From contig CM044958.1 of NCBI GenBank assembly GCA_024516035.1, positions 2,535,566-2,599,565 on the forward strand: a stretch of 64,000 nt of DNA. Direction: 5' to 3'. The number at the start of each line of letters is the position of its first letter. Position 1 is the stretch's first letter. The notes beneath the pieces were generated by a model. That model saw only the letters and a list, made by a program, of their open reading frames with translations. It did no database searches and was not told where the DNA came from. This document shows positions 40,301-51,314 of this stretch, piece by piece. This DNA is from Bactericera cockerelli. Taxonomy: Eukaryota > Arthropoda > Insecta > Hemiptera > Triozidae. The translations under genes were made by a program, and so were the position numbers.

Positions 40301-43300
40301 TTATTATCTTTCCTTCACAGGAAATACCGAGGACACTTTCAAAGTGGGTCTGTCTCTCCACTAAAGAGTGTTATTATTATCTCTCCTTCACAGGAAATAC
40401 CGAGGACACTTTCAAAGTGGGTCTGTCTCTCCACTAAAGAGTGTTATTATTATCTCTCCTTCACAGGAAATACCGAGGACACTTTCAAAGTGGGTCTGTC
40501 TCTCCACTAAAGAGTGTTATTATTATCTCTCCTTCACAGGAAATACCGAGGACACTTTCAAAGTGGGTCTGTCTCTCCACTAAAGAGTGTTATTATTAGT
40601 ATCTCTCCTTCACAGGAAATACCGAGGACACTTTCAAAGTGGGTCTGTCTCTCACGAAGAAAAGTCTGAAGCTGTACGCCGACTTCTACTCCTCAGACAT
40701 CATCCTGGCCTCTCCGCTGGGGCTGCGCATGATCATCGGAGCTGAGGGCGAGAGAGCGAGAGAGTACGATTTCCTCGCCAGCATAGAGGTGTTGATTCTC
40801 GACCAGACGGAGCTGTTTCTAATGCAGGTGAGTTTCTAAAGTAGATTGGGCGTGAAATTAATAGAAAAAAAAAATTCCTGCCCCGCTGGGAATCGAACCC
40901 AGGTCACCATGCGTACAATGCCTAGCGCGCTAACTCACTCTGCCACGGTGACTACTGATATGACCATGCAGTTGAAAGCGATGTTAAATTTTTGTTTAAA
41001 AAAACGCTTGCATACGAGTCTGCAACCATTGGGACATTTTCATCTTTACTATTCAAGGTCCAAAACCCAACTGACCAAATTTCGTATTGTGCGCATGACA
41101 CATACCTTCTCTCTTCTCTCCCTCTACAATTCAATACTTCGCCATTGTGCGCATGACACACACTTTCCCTCTTCTCTCCCTTTACAATTCAATATTTCGT
41201 TACATAATATCGTTACATAATTTCGTCACATAATTTTGGTTATGTGCCAGAGCAAAGACATGAAAATGTCAAAAATCGGTAACTTAAGTCATTGCTTAGC
41301 ATTGGTTTTCCCTATCTTAGGGTGGAATTAATAGACGTTTTTGTAATATCTCTGTGGCGCTAAATCACGGATTGCGTACTGTGTAAGATGGGAAAATCGA
41401 CACTTACCAACGACTTAAGTTATTGATGTTGTCTATTAATTTCGCCCTTAGACACTATGCAATCCAAAACTTAGCGCCACAGAGGTAATAATAATAATAA
41501 ATTTATTTTATTGAGTACAAATACAATTTAGTATGTGCTCTATGTGCTCAACGTCATTACATTACAAAAAAAAAACCTTATATAAATATTTATAACTGAT
41601 ACTTAAATAAAATAGAATACAACCCATTTCACCTTATAGGCTTAACACTACAAGCATGCAGGTTAGGCATGATTCCTTTTTTTTTTTCTTCTTCTTCTTT
41701 TTTGTCCATTTAGGCGCTTTAAGCCTGTCCTTAAGAAATACTTGAACCACTTCTTGATCTCTTCTTGATTTACTTTACTTTCAAAATTTTCATTTATAAA
41801 AATCTTTTCTACTTGCTGTTACTCTTTAGCTTAACTTCATAATAACTCTTTTTTTTTCTTGAATCCCGCCACCAGATTTAATCTGAATGGGGTACAAAAT
41901 ACTTCCATATTTTATTACTCTTTAAAATAGTCTCATGTTAAATGTATTAAAATGTGATATATGTATTAAAGACTTATATAAGATATACAATAAAAGTAAT
42001 TTATAACTGTATTTTTGTAATAAACTGTAATAATAAATAACTGTATTTTTTTCTCTCATAAAAATCTAATTTCTGTCTGTCCCGGTAGCTCAGTGGCAAA
42101 GGCGGTACTCTGTGAATCCAGAGGTTCCAGAGGTCGCGGGTTCGAAACTCAGCCGGGACAAGACAAGTTTTCCTCCCATTTGGGATTTTTACCACATCAT
42201 AATATGTCTTGGGCTTACTACTGGAATAATGGGACTCTAATTGTCCTAGTCGGGCAGTATAAATAAGGCGATATTATTATTATAAGGAGATACTTGTATT
42301 TTCATTTACAGTTTTTTTTTTAGTTTATGTGAGGAGTAAATTCATACTTTCTCACAGAAACATGGACAATAAGTATTAAAATTTACTGGGGGGGGAAAAG
42401 AAGAAAAAAGAAAAAAAAATCTACTGAGAACTTGAAAATTTTCGGACTAGATGGCAGGATTGCAAAAGTGACACTTTTCTGAATATTCCATTTCACTGAT
42501 TTCCGGATGCCAACCATTTCAATGTTTTTCAAGAAATTGTATGAAGTCACACCTTCACTTGACATTACTATTGGTATTATTTTGATTTATTTTAATTTGC
42601 ATGTCTTCTTCATATCCTCTTTAAGGTCTTCGTATTTACTGATTTTTTCTGTTTCTGTTTTTGTGATGTTGTGGGTCAAAGGGACGGCTATATCTATCAT
42701 TAGCTGTTATTATTATTATTATTGTTTCAGAACTGGGACCACGTGCTGCACACACTGGACCACCTACACCTGCAGCCCAAGCAGAGCCACGGCACAGACT
42801 TCGGACGGGTCCGCAGCTGGGCCGTCAACGGCTGGGCCAGGTACTACCGGCAGACCCTGGTGTTTTCGGCCCTGCTGCTGCCGCCCCTGCTGGCTCTGGT
42901 CAGCGGGAAGTGCGCCAACTATGAGGGCCGGGTGCAGGTGTTGAACCCGAGACCAAGCGGGACCATTAGCCGTGTGGTGGTCAAGTTACCTCAGGTGAGC
43001 ATGGGACCATTAGCCTTTGACTTTATCTTACTATTCTACCTACGTCTCAATCTATTATACCTATATTGATCAATACTCTTTACTCCTTCTGTAACTCCTC
43101 TCTCATTATCTTCACTGGCCCTCCTATCACCACATGTTCATCTTGCTCTCTCTTTACATTTTCTTCTTTTGCTTCTCCTTTTCCCGGGGCCACTTGAAGC
43201 CCGAGACTGGTTGCCTCTAGCGCATTAGTTTTTAGTTTAATTTTTAGTGTCTAATTAGTCATTTAAGATAAATGTGAAACATATACTTTGTATATATTTA

Positions 43301-46300
43301 TTCACAATAAACATTTGATTGATTGATTGATTGATTGGTGGTCAAGTTACCTCAGGTGAGCATGGGACCAGTAGCCGTGTGGTGGTCAAGTTACCTCAGG
43401 TGAGCATGGGACTATTAGCCGTGTGGTGGTCAAGTTACCTCAGGTGAGCATGGGACTAGTAGCCGTGTGGTGGTCAAGTTACCTCAGGTGAGCATGGGAC
43501 CAGTAGCCGTGTGGTGGTCAAGTTACCTCAGGTGAGCATGGGACCAGTAGCCGTGTGGTGGTCAAGTTACCTCAGGTGAGCATGGGACTATTAGCCGCCT
43601 GGTGGTCAAGTTACCTCAGGTGAGCATGGGACCAGTAGCCGTGTGGTGGTCAAGTTACCTCAGGTGAGCATGGGACCAGTAGCCGTGTGGTGGTCAAGTT
43701 ACCTCAGGTGAGCATGGGACTATTAGCCGCCTGGTGGTCAAGTTACCTCAGGTGAGCATGGGACTATTAGCCGCCTGGTGGTCAAGTTACCTCAGGTGAG
43801 CATGGGACCATTAGCCGTGTTGTGGTCAAGTTACCTCAGGTGAGCATGGGACTAGTAGCCGTGTGGTGGTCAAGTTACCTCAGGTGAGCATGGGACTAGT
43901 AGCCGTGTGGTGGTCAAGTTACCTCAGGTGAGCATGGGACTAGTAGCCGTGTGGTGGTCAAGTTACCTCAGGTGAGCATGGGACTAGTAGCCGTGTGGTG
44001 GTCAAGTTACCTCAGGTGAGCATGGGACCAGTAGCCGTGTGGTGGTCAAGTTACCTCAGGTGAGCATGGGACCAGTAGCCGTGTGGTGGTCAAGTTACCT
44101 CAGGTGAGCATGGGACTATTAGCCGCCTGGTGGTCAAGTTACCTCAGGTGAGCATGGGACTATTAGCCGCCTGGTGGTCAAGTTACCTCAGGTGAGCATG
44201 GGACTATTAGCCGTGTGGTGGTCAAGTTACCTCAGGTGAGCATGGGACTATTAGCCACGTGGTGGTCAAGTTACCTCAGGTGAGCATGGGACTATTAGCC
44301 GTGTGGTGGTCAAGTTACCTCAGGTGAGCATGGGACCAGTAGCCGTGTGGTGGTCAAGTTACCTCAGGTGAGCATGGGACTATTAGCCGCCTGGTGGTCA
44401 AGTCACCTCAGGTGAGCATGGGACTATTAGCCGCCTGGTGGTCAAGTTACCTCAGGTGAGCATGGGACTATTAGCCGCGTGGTGGTCAAGTTACCTCAGG
44501 TGAGCATGAGACTAGTAGCCGTGTGGTGGTCAAGTTACCTCAGGTGAGCATGGGACTAGTAGCCGCTTGGTGGTCAAGTTACCTCAGGTGAGCATGGGAC
44601 TATTAGCTGTGTGGTGGTCAAGCTACCTTAGGTGATTTACCAGATATTTTCTACGTGCTTATATTTTATCACACACTTGGGGCAAAATTAATAGAAAAAA
44701 TCGAAAATTTAAGTCATTACTTTGCATTGGTTTTACCCATCTAAGACAGTACGCAGAATCTAGACTTCCTCAGAGGTATTACAAAAACATCTATTCATTC
44801 CTTGAAGAGATTGCCCAAAGCAATAACTACGCCCTTTAGTTAGGACATATAATTATTATGTATATATTTATTTATTTTTCTTCTCTTATTTTGTATATTA
44901 ATTTGTAATTATTTGTGTTGTATATAATATGTTCAATTACTAAAGTGTAAATGAATAAATAAATTTTGCCCATATAGTTGGTTTTACTATCCCATTCCAG
45001 GTGTTCCATCGCATCTACTGCACTTCACCTCTTGATGCAGTGGAAGAACGATTCAACACGTTCGTCACCAAAATACTACCCCAGTACAAACCGGAGATTA
45101 TGAATCACACACTGATCTACGTGCCCAGCTACTTCGACTATATTCGGATTCGGAACTACATGAAGCGAGAAGATATGAGCTTCGTGCAAATTTGCGAGTA
45201 TTCAAAGGTATGTAAGTTAATGTGACCGACCTCAGTAGCTTCATCGATAAGGCCGAGGACTTGTAATTGTAATCGGGGGTTGGTGGACAGTGGGGACCTA
45301 GGAGTAGGAAATCCAATACCGGGATTAGTAAAAATTTCAATTTTGTACATTTTAGTACCCTTATAGAGCCCCATTTTACGCTAATATTATTCGATAAAAG
45401 GCGTTATAAGATGTATTACTATAGACTAAAATTATAGTATTCTCAGAAATTCATTAGAAAACAATTTGTTTAAAAGAAAATTTGAAATAAGCAACGTTTA
45501 AATTATATTAATACAAACATAAATAAACTTCTGAAACAAGTATTTTAATTAGTCATTAACCTAACAGTTTGTTATTAACTGAGATAAAACACTAATAAAT
45601 AATAAAAAAAATACTACCAACATGAATCTGTAACTAATAAATCAAGAGACTCACGTATCCCTCCCACACAGTGCTCGATTAGACCCTTAGATTCCTTGAA
45701 ACAGTTTCTAATATAAAAATATTATATCCTACTGGCGAAATAATTCTTGAATCATTAAAATTGAAAGCAAATTGTCAATCCCGAAAATTCCGGGATTTAA
45801 TAATAAGACTCTGATAGTTTTATAATAAAAATAATAATAAGTCAAGTGGTTAAGGAGCTAGTCTGGTTTCCTTATTTATTTGAGTTTATGACCACTTTAT
45901 TATAAGACAAGACACTTTATTATAAGACAAGGTTTAGGTGGTAGATAATGCTTTGAGCATTAACCTCGCCTGGTGGTTACCTTTCACTAAAGAGTGTTAT
46001 AATAATAAATCTTTTGTTTTATTTTTCATATTTTTTTATGTATACTGAGGACCCATCCTGAACCATTTTTATTTGGCTTCTAAGATATTTTTTTGGCTTC
46101 TTCCTTATTATTATTATTCCTCTCCCTCAGGACCACCTGATAGCGCGGGCACGGGACCTCTTCTTCCACGCTGAGAAGCACTTCCTCCTCTATAGCGAGC
46201 GGTTCCATTTCTTCCGGCGCATTCGGCTCCGGGGCATACGCCACATCATCTTCTACGAGCCGCCCGTGTTCCCGCACTTCTACAGCGAGATGATCAACTT

Positions 46301-47097
46301 CATGCAGGTGAACATTTTTTACTCCGAGGATACATAATTCCCAGGATACATAATTCCCAGGATACATAATTCCCAGGATACATAACTCCCAGGATACATA
46401 ATTCCCAGGGCACATAATTTCCAGGATACATAATTCTCAGGGTACATAATTCCCAGGATACATAACTCCCAGGATACATAATTTGCAGGATACATAATTC
46501 CGAGGATACATAATTCCCAGGATACTTAACTCCCAGGATACATAATTCCCAGGATACATAATTCCCAGGATACATAATTCCCAGGATACATAATTCCCAG
46601 GATACATAATTCCCAGGATACATAATTCCCAGGATACATAACTCCCAGGATACATAATTCCCAGGGCACATAATTTCCAGGATACATAATTCTCAGGGTA
46701 CATAATTCCCAGGATACATAACTCCCAGGATACATAATTCGCAGGATACATAATTCCGAGGATACATAATTCCCAGGATACTTAACTCCCAGGATACATA
46801 ATTCCCAGGATACATAATTCCCAGGATACATAATTCCCAGGATACATAATTCCCAGGATACATAACTCCCAGGATACAGAATTCCCAGGATACATAACTC
46901 CCAGGATACATAATTCCCAGGATACATAACTCCCGGGATACATAATTCCCAGGATACATAATTCCCAGGATACATAACTCCCAGAAGAAAAAAAGTAAAA
47001 GTGTTTCAAAATTTGTGTTTTTTTTTTTATTTTATCATTTAATTCTTTTACTTCCAAAATTTTTCTAATATTAGAAAGCGGAAGTATTGTGTTCGTT

Positions 47098-47128
<31 letters not shown>

Positions 47129-47752
47129 TGCTCAGATTTACAAAAATTTCATATCTCTGGACGTTGGTCGGCTAAGAAATATGTATACAGGTGTGTGTTT
47201 TACTCCGGTCTGGAAAAGTATTAAGTATGACGAAATATAAGATTTTTTTAAATAATTTTTTGTGGTTTATTTAGACTGTGGGCAAACAAAATATCTTTTT
47301 TTTCTCACTATTTTCTATGGTTAACTATTAGATAAGGGCTGAGTGGAAGAGATCGCCATAGGTAATAACCCCGCCCTTTAGTTAGGACATATTTTTCTAT
47401 TAATTTCATTTTATAGTACCTATATGTATATTGTTTCCATTTTTTTTTTTTTTTTTTTTTTTTTCATTTCATTGTTAAAATAATTTGTACTGTACATATG
47501 TCCATTTATATCTAATAAAGTGTTGAATAATAACAATAATTAGTCATAGTTTTTAATTTATTCTATTATTTTGTTTCGCAGGAGGCCAACCAGTACCGTC
47601 ACGAGGACGGAGGAAACTCAAGCAACATGTCTGTGTCCGTGCTGTACACCAAGTTTGATCTGGCAACCCTGTCTGCCCTGGTCAACACTGCTAGGGCCAG
47701 TGCCATGATACTCAATGACAACCCTGTCCAGATGTACACTACAGGTGACTGA
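34382..47752 (+). CDS. UTP25: U3 small nucleolar RNA-associated protein 25 (digestive organ expansion factor)
   Basis: Nucleolar component of the small-subunit processome needed for 18S rRNA maturation. Ten exons: 34382-34820, 35893-36212, 36917-37314, 37743-37875, 38585-38774, 40616-40827, 42731-42994, 45001-45207, 46131-46307, 47582-47752. All have GT-AG borders and consistent phases; total 836 aa. The ATG at 34382 ([11 protein letters not shown]) is chosen over a GTG one codon upstream. The N-terminal 250 residues are lysine-rich and then strongly Glu/Asp/Ser-rich, typical of the family. Conserved core follows: [118 protein letters not shown]. This core resembles an SF2 helicase fold without a canonical DEAD box. 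The end ([10 protein letters not shown]) fits the family C-terminus. Four exon-edge arrays lie at exons 6, 7, 9 and 10, and a SINE sits at the exon 5 donor. Every duplicated site I checked leads to an early stop, so the outermost intact copies must be used. Confidence 0.95.
35110..35330 (+). repeat. Repeat E' copy in UTP25 intron 1
   Basis: gttcaacctcatagttgagg start, ttaccctccatttgctgg middle. Confidence 0.75.
35375..35672 (-). repeat. SINE-C, full copy
   Basis: In UTP25 intron 1, antisense to the gene. Confidence 0.9.
38788..38932 (-). repeat. SINE-D at the UTP25 exon 5 donor with a 21-bp target duplication
   Basis: The element is flanked by perfect 21-bp direct repeats (38767-38787 and 38933-38953). 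The repeat holds the last eight coding bases of exon 5, the donor GTATGT and intron bases up to +13. Confidence 0.93.
39730..39985 (+). repeat. SINE-B variant with extended 3' tail
   Basis: Diagnostic tail ggttaacttccactataaag instead of ggttaccttccactaaagag, followed by about 45 bp (aaatcactgcattattctag, then ttcacagagcaaact) shared only with the inverted copy at 50281. It lies directly upstream of the 73-bp acceptor array. Confidence 0.85.
39990..40653. repeat. 73-bp array containing the UTP25 exon 6 acceptor
   Basis: Eight extra copies precede the real exon start at 40616. Each holds the end of a SINE-B (ccactaaagagtg), a TTATTATTAT run, the pyrimidine tract ctctccttcacag and the first 38 nt of exon 6. 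Duplicate acceptors open exon copies at 40029, 40102, 40175, 40248, 40321, 40394, 40467 and 40540. Each duplicate reads 14 codons into a TAA. Copies are nearly identical, so expansion is recent. Confidence 0.97.
40868..40965 (-). repeat. SINE-C head fragment in UTP25 intron 6
   Basis: tRNA-like head only, about 40 bp after the exon 6 donor. Confidence 0.8.
40996..41250. repeat. Dispersed repeat I, copy 1
   Basis: acgcttgcatacgagtctgc start and ttcgttacataatttcgtca end, in UTP25 intron 6. Confidence 0.75.
41320..41447. mobile_element. PIF/Harbinger-type MITE, second copy
   Basis: 128 bp, same family as the copy at 3184, ends gggtggaattaatagac and inverted gggcgaaattaatagac, flanked by TTA. 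Fragments of the same family adjoin at 41264-41319 and 41451-41490, and a decayed reverse copy is at 44680-44797. Confidence 0.75.
42078..42290 (+). repeat. SINE-A, full copy in UTP25 intron 6
   Basis: tcccggtagctcagtggcaa head through ggcgatattattatt tail. The head has tRNA A- and B-box-like motifs but no mature tRNA 3' end. Confidence 0.9.
42959..43016 (+). repeat. Parental 44-bp unit across the UTP25 exon 7 donor
   Basis: The last 36 nt of exon 7 and the first 22 nt of the intron hold one unit plus a 13-bp direct repeat (gggaccattagcc) on each side. This is the copy used by the gene, since the exon and frame are intact. It is cut off from the main array by a LINE tail. Confidence 0.9.
43017..43337 (+). 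mobile_element. 3' tail of a CR1/L2-like LINE inside the 44-bp array
   Basis: Non-array sequence ending cacaataaacatttgattg followed by a run of ATTG tetramers, the tail style of CR1/L2-type elements. It separates the parental exon 7 unit from the other copies, so it arrived after at least one duplication. No target-site duplication is visible. The clade is a guess. Confidence 0.5.
43338..44634. repeat. 44-bp minisatellite, about 29 copies of the UTP25 exon 7 edge and donor
   Basis: Each unit repeats the last 36 coding bases of exon 7, the donor CAG/GTGAGC and eight intron bases. Variants alternate (ccagtagccgtgt, ctattagccgcct, ctagtagccgtgt) in runs, which indicates unequal exchange of blocks. 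The unit length shifts frame, and read-through meets TGA within the second unit. Confidence 0.97.
44797..44975 (+). repeat. Family G element, 5' end lost
   Basis: Starts at gaagagattgcc; ends just before the UTP25 exon 8 acceptor region. Confidence 0.75.
45221..45292 (+). repeat. SINE-D head, 13 bp after the UTP25 exon 8 donor
   Basis: ccgacctcagtagcttcatc head then divergent sequence; the body is lost. Confidence 0.75.
45837..45995 (+). repeat. SINE-B, internally deleted
   Basis: Much of the head is missing; gacactttattataagaca is duplicated inside. In UTP25 intron 8. Confidence 0.75.
46327..46984. repeat. 17-bp minisatellite 20 bp after the UTP25 exon 9 donor
   Basis: About 39 units of ggatacataattcccag. 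It starts just after GTGAACATTTTTTACTCCGA. A block of about 15 units with diagnostic variants (gggcacataatttcc, aatttgcag or aattcgcag, cttaactcc) occurs twice, about 255 bp apart. Every unit ends in CCCAG/G, which looks like a weak acceptor. Confidence 0.95.
47334..47545 (+). repeat. Family G element in UTP25 intron 9
   Basis: Near full length with a long T run; tail atctaataaagtgttgaata. Confidence 0.85.
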
Positions 47753-50133
47753 GGAAGTTGCTTGACAACACTGTTCCTTTTCTACACCAGTGAGAACTGA
47801 AGAGGTTTCTTGACAACCCTGTCCAGATGTACACTACAGGTGACTGAAGAGGTTTCTTGACAACTCTGTCCAGATGTACACTACAGGTGACTGAGGAAGT
47901 TGCTTGACAACACTGTTCCTTTTCTACACCAGTGAGAACTGAAGAGGTTTCTTGACAACCCTGTCCAGATGTACACCAGTGAGGACTGAAGAGGTTTCTT
48001 TACAACCCTGTCCAGATGTACACTACAGATGACTGAGGAAGTTGCTTGACAACACTGTCCCTTTGTACACCAGTGAGGACTGAAGAGGTTTCTTGACAAC
48101 CCTGTCCAGATGTACACCAGTGAGGACTGAAGAAGTTTCTTGACAACCCTGTCCAGATGTACACCGGTGAGGACTGAAGAGGTTTCTTTACAACCCTGTC
48201 CAGATGTACACCAGTGAGGACTGAAGAAGTTTCTTGACAACCCTGTCCAGATGTACACTACAGGGTACTGAAGAGGTTTCTTGACAACCCTGTCCAGATG
48301 TACACTACCGGTGACTGAAGAGGTTTCTTGACAACCCTGTCCAGATGTACACTAGTGAGGACTGAAGAGGTTGCTTGACAACACTGTCCCTTTGTACACC
48401 AGTGAGGACTGAAGAGGTTTCTTGACAACCCTGTCCCTTTGTACACCAGTGAGGACTGAAGAGGTTGCTTGACAACCCTGTCCAGATGTACACCAGTGAG
48501 GACTGAAGAGGTTTCTTGACAACCCTGTCCAGATGTACACCAGTGAGGACTGAAGAGGTTTCTTGACAACCCTGTCCAGATGTACACCAGTGAGGACCGA
48601 AGAGGTTTCTTGGCAACCCTGTCCAGATGTACACCAGTGAGGACTGAAGAGGTTTCTTGACAACCCTGTCCAGATGTACACCAGTGAGGACTGAAGAGGT
48701 TTCTTGACAACCCTGTCCAGATGTACACCAGTGAGGACTGAAGAGGTTTCTTGACAACCCTGTCCAGATGTACACCAGTGAGGAATGAAGAGGTTGCTTG
48801 ACAACCCTGTCCAGATGTACACCAGTGAGGACTGAAGAGGTTTCTTGACAACCCTGTCCAGATGTACACCAGTGAGTACTGAAGAGGTTTCTTGACAACC
48901 CTGTCCAGATGTACACCAGTGAGGACTGAAGAGGTTTCTTGACAACCCTGTCCAGATGTACACCAGTGAGGACTGAAGAGGTTTCTTGACAACCCTGTCC
49001 AGATGTACACCAGTGAGGACTGAAGAGGTTTCTTGACAACACTGTCCCTTTGTACACCAGTGAGGACTGAAGAGGTTTCTTGACAACCCTGTCCAGATGT
49101 ACACCAGTGAGGACTGAAGAGGCTGCTTGACAACCCTGTCCAGATGTACACCAGTGAGGACTGTAAAGGTTTCTTGACAACCCTGTCCAGATGTACACCA
49201 GTGAGGAATGAAGAGGCTGCTTGACAACCCTGTCCAGATGTACACCAGTGAGGACTGAAGAGGTTTCTTGACAACCCTGTCCAGATGTACACCAGTGAGG
49301 ACTGAAGAGGTTTCTTGACAACCCTGTCCAGATGTACACCAGTGAGGACTGAAGAGGTTTCTTGACAACACTGTCCCTTTGTACACCAGTGAGGACTGAA
49401 GAGGTTTCTTGACAACCCTGTCCAGATGTACACCAGTGAGGACTGAAGAGGCTGCTTGACAACCCTGTCCAGATGTACACCAGTGAGGACTGTAAAGGTT
49501 TCTTGACAACCCTGTCCAGATGTACACCAGTGAGGAATGAAGAGGCTGCTTGACAACCCTGTCCAGATGTACACCAGTGAGGACTGAAGAGGTTTCTTGA
49601 CAACCCTGTCCAGATGTACACCAGTGAGGACTGAAGAGGTTTCTTGACAACCCTGTCCAGATGTACACCAGTGAGGACTGAAGAGGTTTCTTGACAACCC
49701 TGTCCAGATGTACACCAGTGAGGACTGAAGAGGTTTCTTGACAACCCTGTCCAGATGTACACCAGTGAGGACTGAAGAGGCTGCTTGACAACCCTGTCCA
49801 GATGTACACCAGTGAGGACTGAAGACGTTTCTTGACAACCCTGTCCAGATGTACACCAGTGAGGACTGAAGAGGCTGCTTGACAACCCTGTCCAGATGTA
49901 CACCAGTGAGGACTGAAGAGGCTGCTTGACAACCCTGTCCAGATGTACACCAGTGAGGACTGAAGACGTTTCTTGACAACCCTGTCCAGATGTACACCAG
50001 TGAGGACTGAAAAGGTTTCTTGACAACCCTGTTAAGATATACAGATTGTACACCAGTGAGGACTGAAGAGGTTTCTTGACAACCCTGTTAAGATGTACAT
50101 ATTGTACACCAGTGGGGACTGAAAAGGTTTCTC
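47716..50133. repeat. 47-bp minisatellite starting in the last codons and stop of UTP25
   Basis: About 50 units. The first unit includes the final 12 codons and the TGA of UTP25 (47716-47752). Later units change the stretch after tgtacac to cagtgaggactga, so they carry a donor-like CAGTGAGG. A seven-unit block of 329 bp is repeated (marker ctgtccctttgt at 49041 and 49370). No unit has a stop on the minus strand, which gives three overlapping spurious antisense ORFs. Confidence 0.97.
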
Positions 50134-50280
50134 GACAACACTGTATAGGTTGATACCATGTCAGAGAAGAGGTGGTCCTGAGGCCTTGCTAGAAAACACT
50201 CGAAATCCCCAAAATATCAACTGTCAAATTTTGTTCTAAGAACCAAATTAGGTTTAGGTGAAAGAAGAAAAAAATTCTAT

Positions 50281-50550
50281 AATGCCATGGAACAGTTTGC
50301 TCTGTGAACTAAAATAATGCAGTGACTTTTTTAATAATAATACTTTATAGTGGAAGTTAACCACCAGGCGAGGTTAATGCTCAAAGCATTTTCTACCACC
50401 TAACCCTTGAGAGTTCTATTATTATGTGGTCACAAACTCAAATAAATAAGGAAAATATTCATGCATTGGGTGGGATTCGAACCAACGTATCCCAACGCTA
50501 CCTGGTTACCAGACTAGCGCGTTAACCACTTGACTACCAATAAACTATGC
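50281..50550 (-). repeat. SINE-B variant with extended tail, inverted partner of 39730
   Basis: Same diagnostic tail changes and same 45-bp extension as the plus-strand copy at 39730. It lies about 150 bp beyond the end of the 47-bp array. Confidence 0.85.
50441..50446 (+). terminator. First AATAAA found after the UTP25 stop codon
   Basis: No AATAAA was seen in the 47-bp array that starts at the UTP25 stop. The first hexamer lies inside an inverted SINE-B copy, 2.7 kb past the stop. If used, the whole array would be in the 3'UTR. A non-canonical signal closer to the stop is equally possible. Confidence 0.3.
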
Positions 50551-50559
50551 CTACGAATA

Positions 50560-51190
50560 ACTATGCCCTTTGCAAAAATGAGACACTAATTCAGCAATCG
50601 GCAATAGGCGGTCCGGATCCGGACCGCGAAGCCGATATGTCCGGATCCGGACAAATTAATATTTCCGCCATCTTTCAAAAAAAATTACGCTGTGAACTTT
50701 TAAAAAAATGTCGACTGCGGATCTGAAAGTCATTTGAATCGGTTTGATGTACATTTTACACTGTGAGCTTCTAAAAGTTCAAACCTCATCATCGGATGAT
50801 TAAAACAAAGGCTGTGGTAAAGGGACTTCAATATTACAACAGGTATTCATAGAGATTTTTGAATCTGGACCGATTTTTCCTGTATTCATGCGGACCCTGC
50901 TTGTTATTACTTGCCGAGCCCTGCACTAATTTGTTATTCATGAATATTAGATTTACGTAGTAAATTGACATGCCAGTAAACATTATAATTATTATGTTTT
51001 TTAAGTTCCTTGCTTTCTTATTTCTGTAGTGTGTTTTAATATTTCTCCATAGACGAAAAATGTCATTGTGTAAGTCCATAAAAAAGTGCTGTTTTAAATT
51101 ATTAGCTCTTCATCTCGAGCCGACATGAACTTCACATGAAAATTCGTCTATTTTGAAAAGAAAAAAAATCTCAAAGTTTCCATGTTTTTA
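50560..51190. other. Intergenic, no gene seen
   Basis: Unique-looking sequence after the bracketing SINE. A short ggatccggac palindrome pair (50608-50655) is the only structure noticed. Confidence 0.5.
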
Positions 51191-51314
51191 TATTTCACAA
51201 ATAAACATCTTCAACAAATAAGGAGGGTATACCCACCTTCAAAAGATAAAAATGTTGTGCTGAAGGTGAGGAATTAATGTGCCTACCTTGGAACCGCGTG
51301 CGCATTACATTCGT

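Noticed and set aside
40000..40583. Staggered 71-codon ORFs
   Set aside because: Each is a copy of the 73-bp acceptor unit ending at its TAA, not a gene.
43338..44634. CRISPR-like array
   Set aside because: There are no unique spacers; units are contiguous and derive from an exon edge in a eukaryotic gene.
46080..47057. Several minus-strand repeat ORFs ([14 protein letters not shown] type)
   Set aside because: Products of the 17-bp array, partly antisense to UTP25 exon 9.
48258..50053. Three overlapping antisense ORFs of 532-582 codons
   Set aside because: They arise because the 47-bp unit has no stop in any minus frame and 47 is not a multiple of three. The array derives from the UTP25 end.
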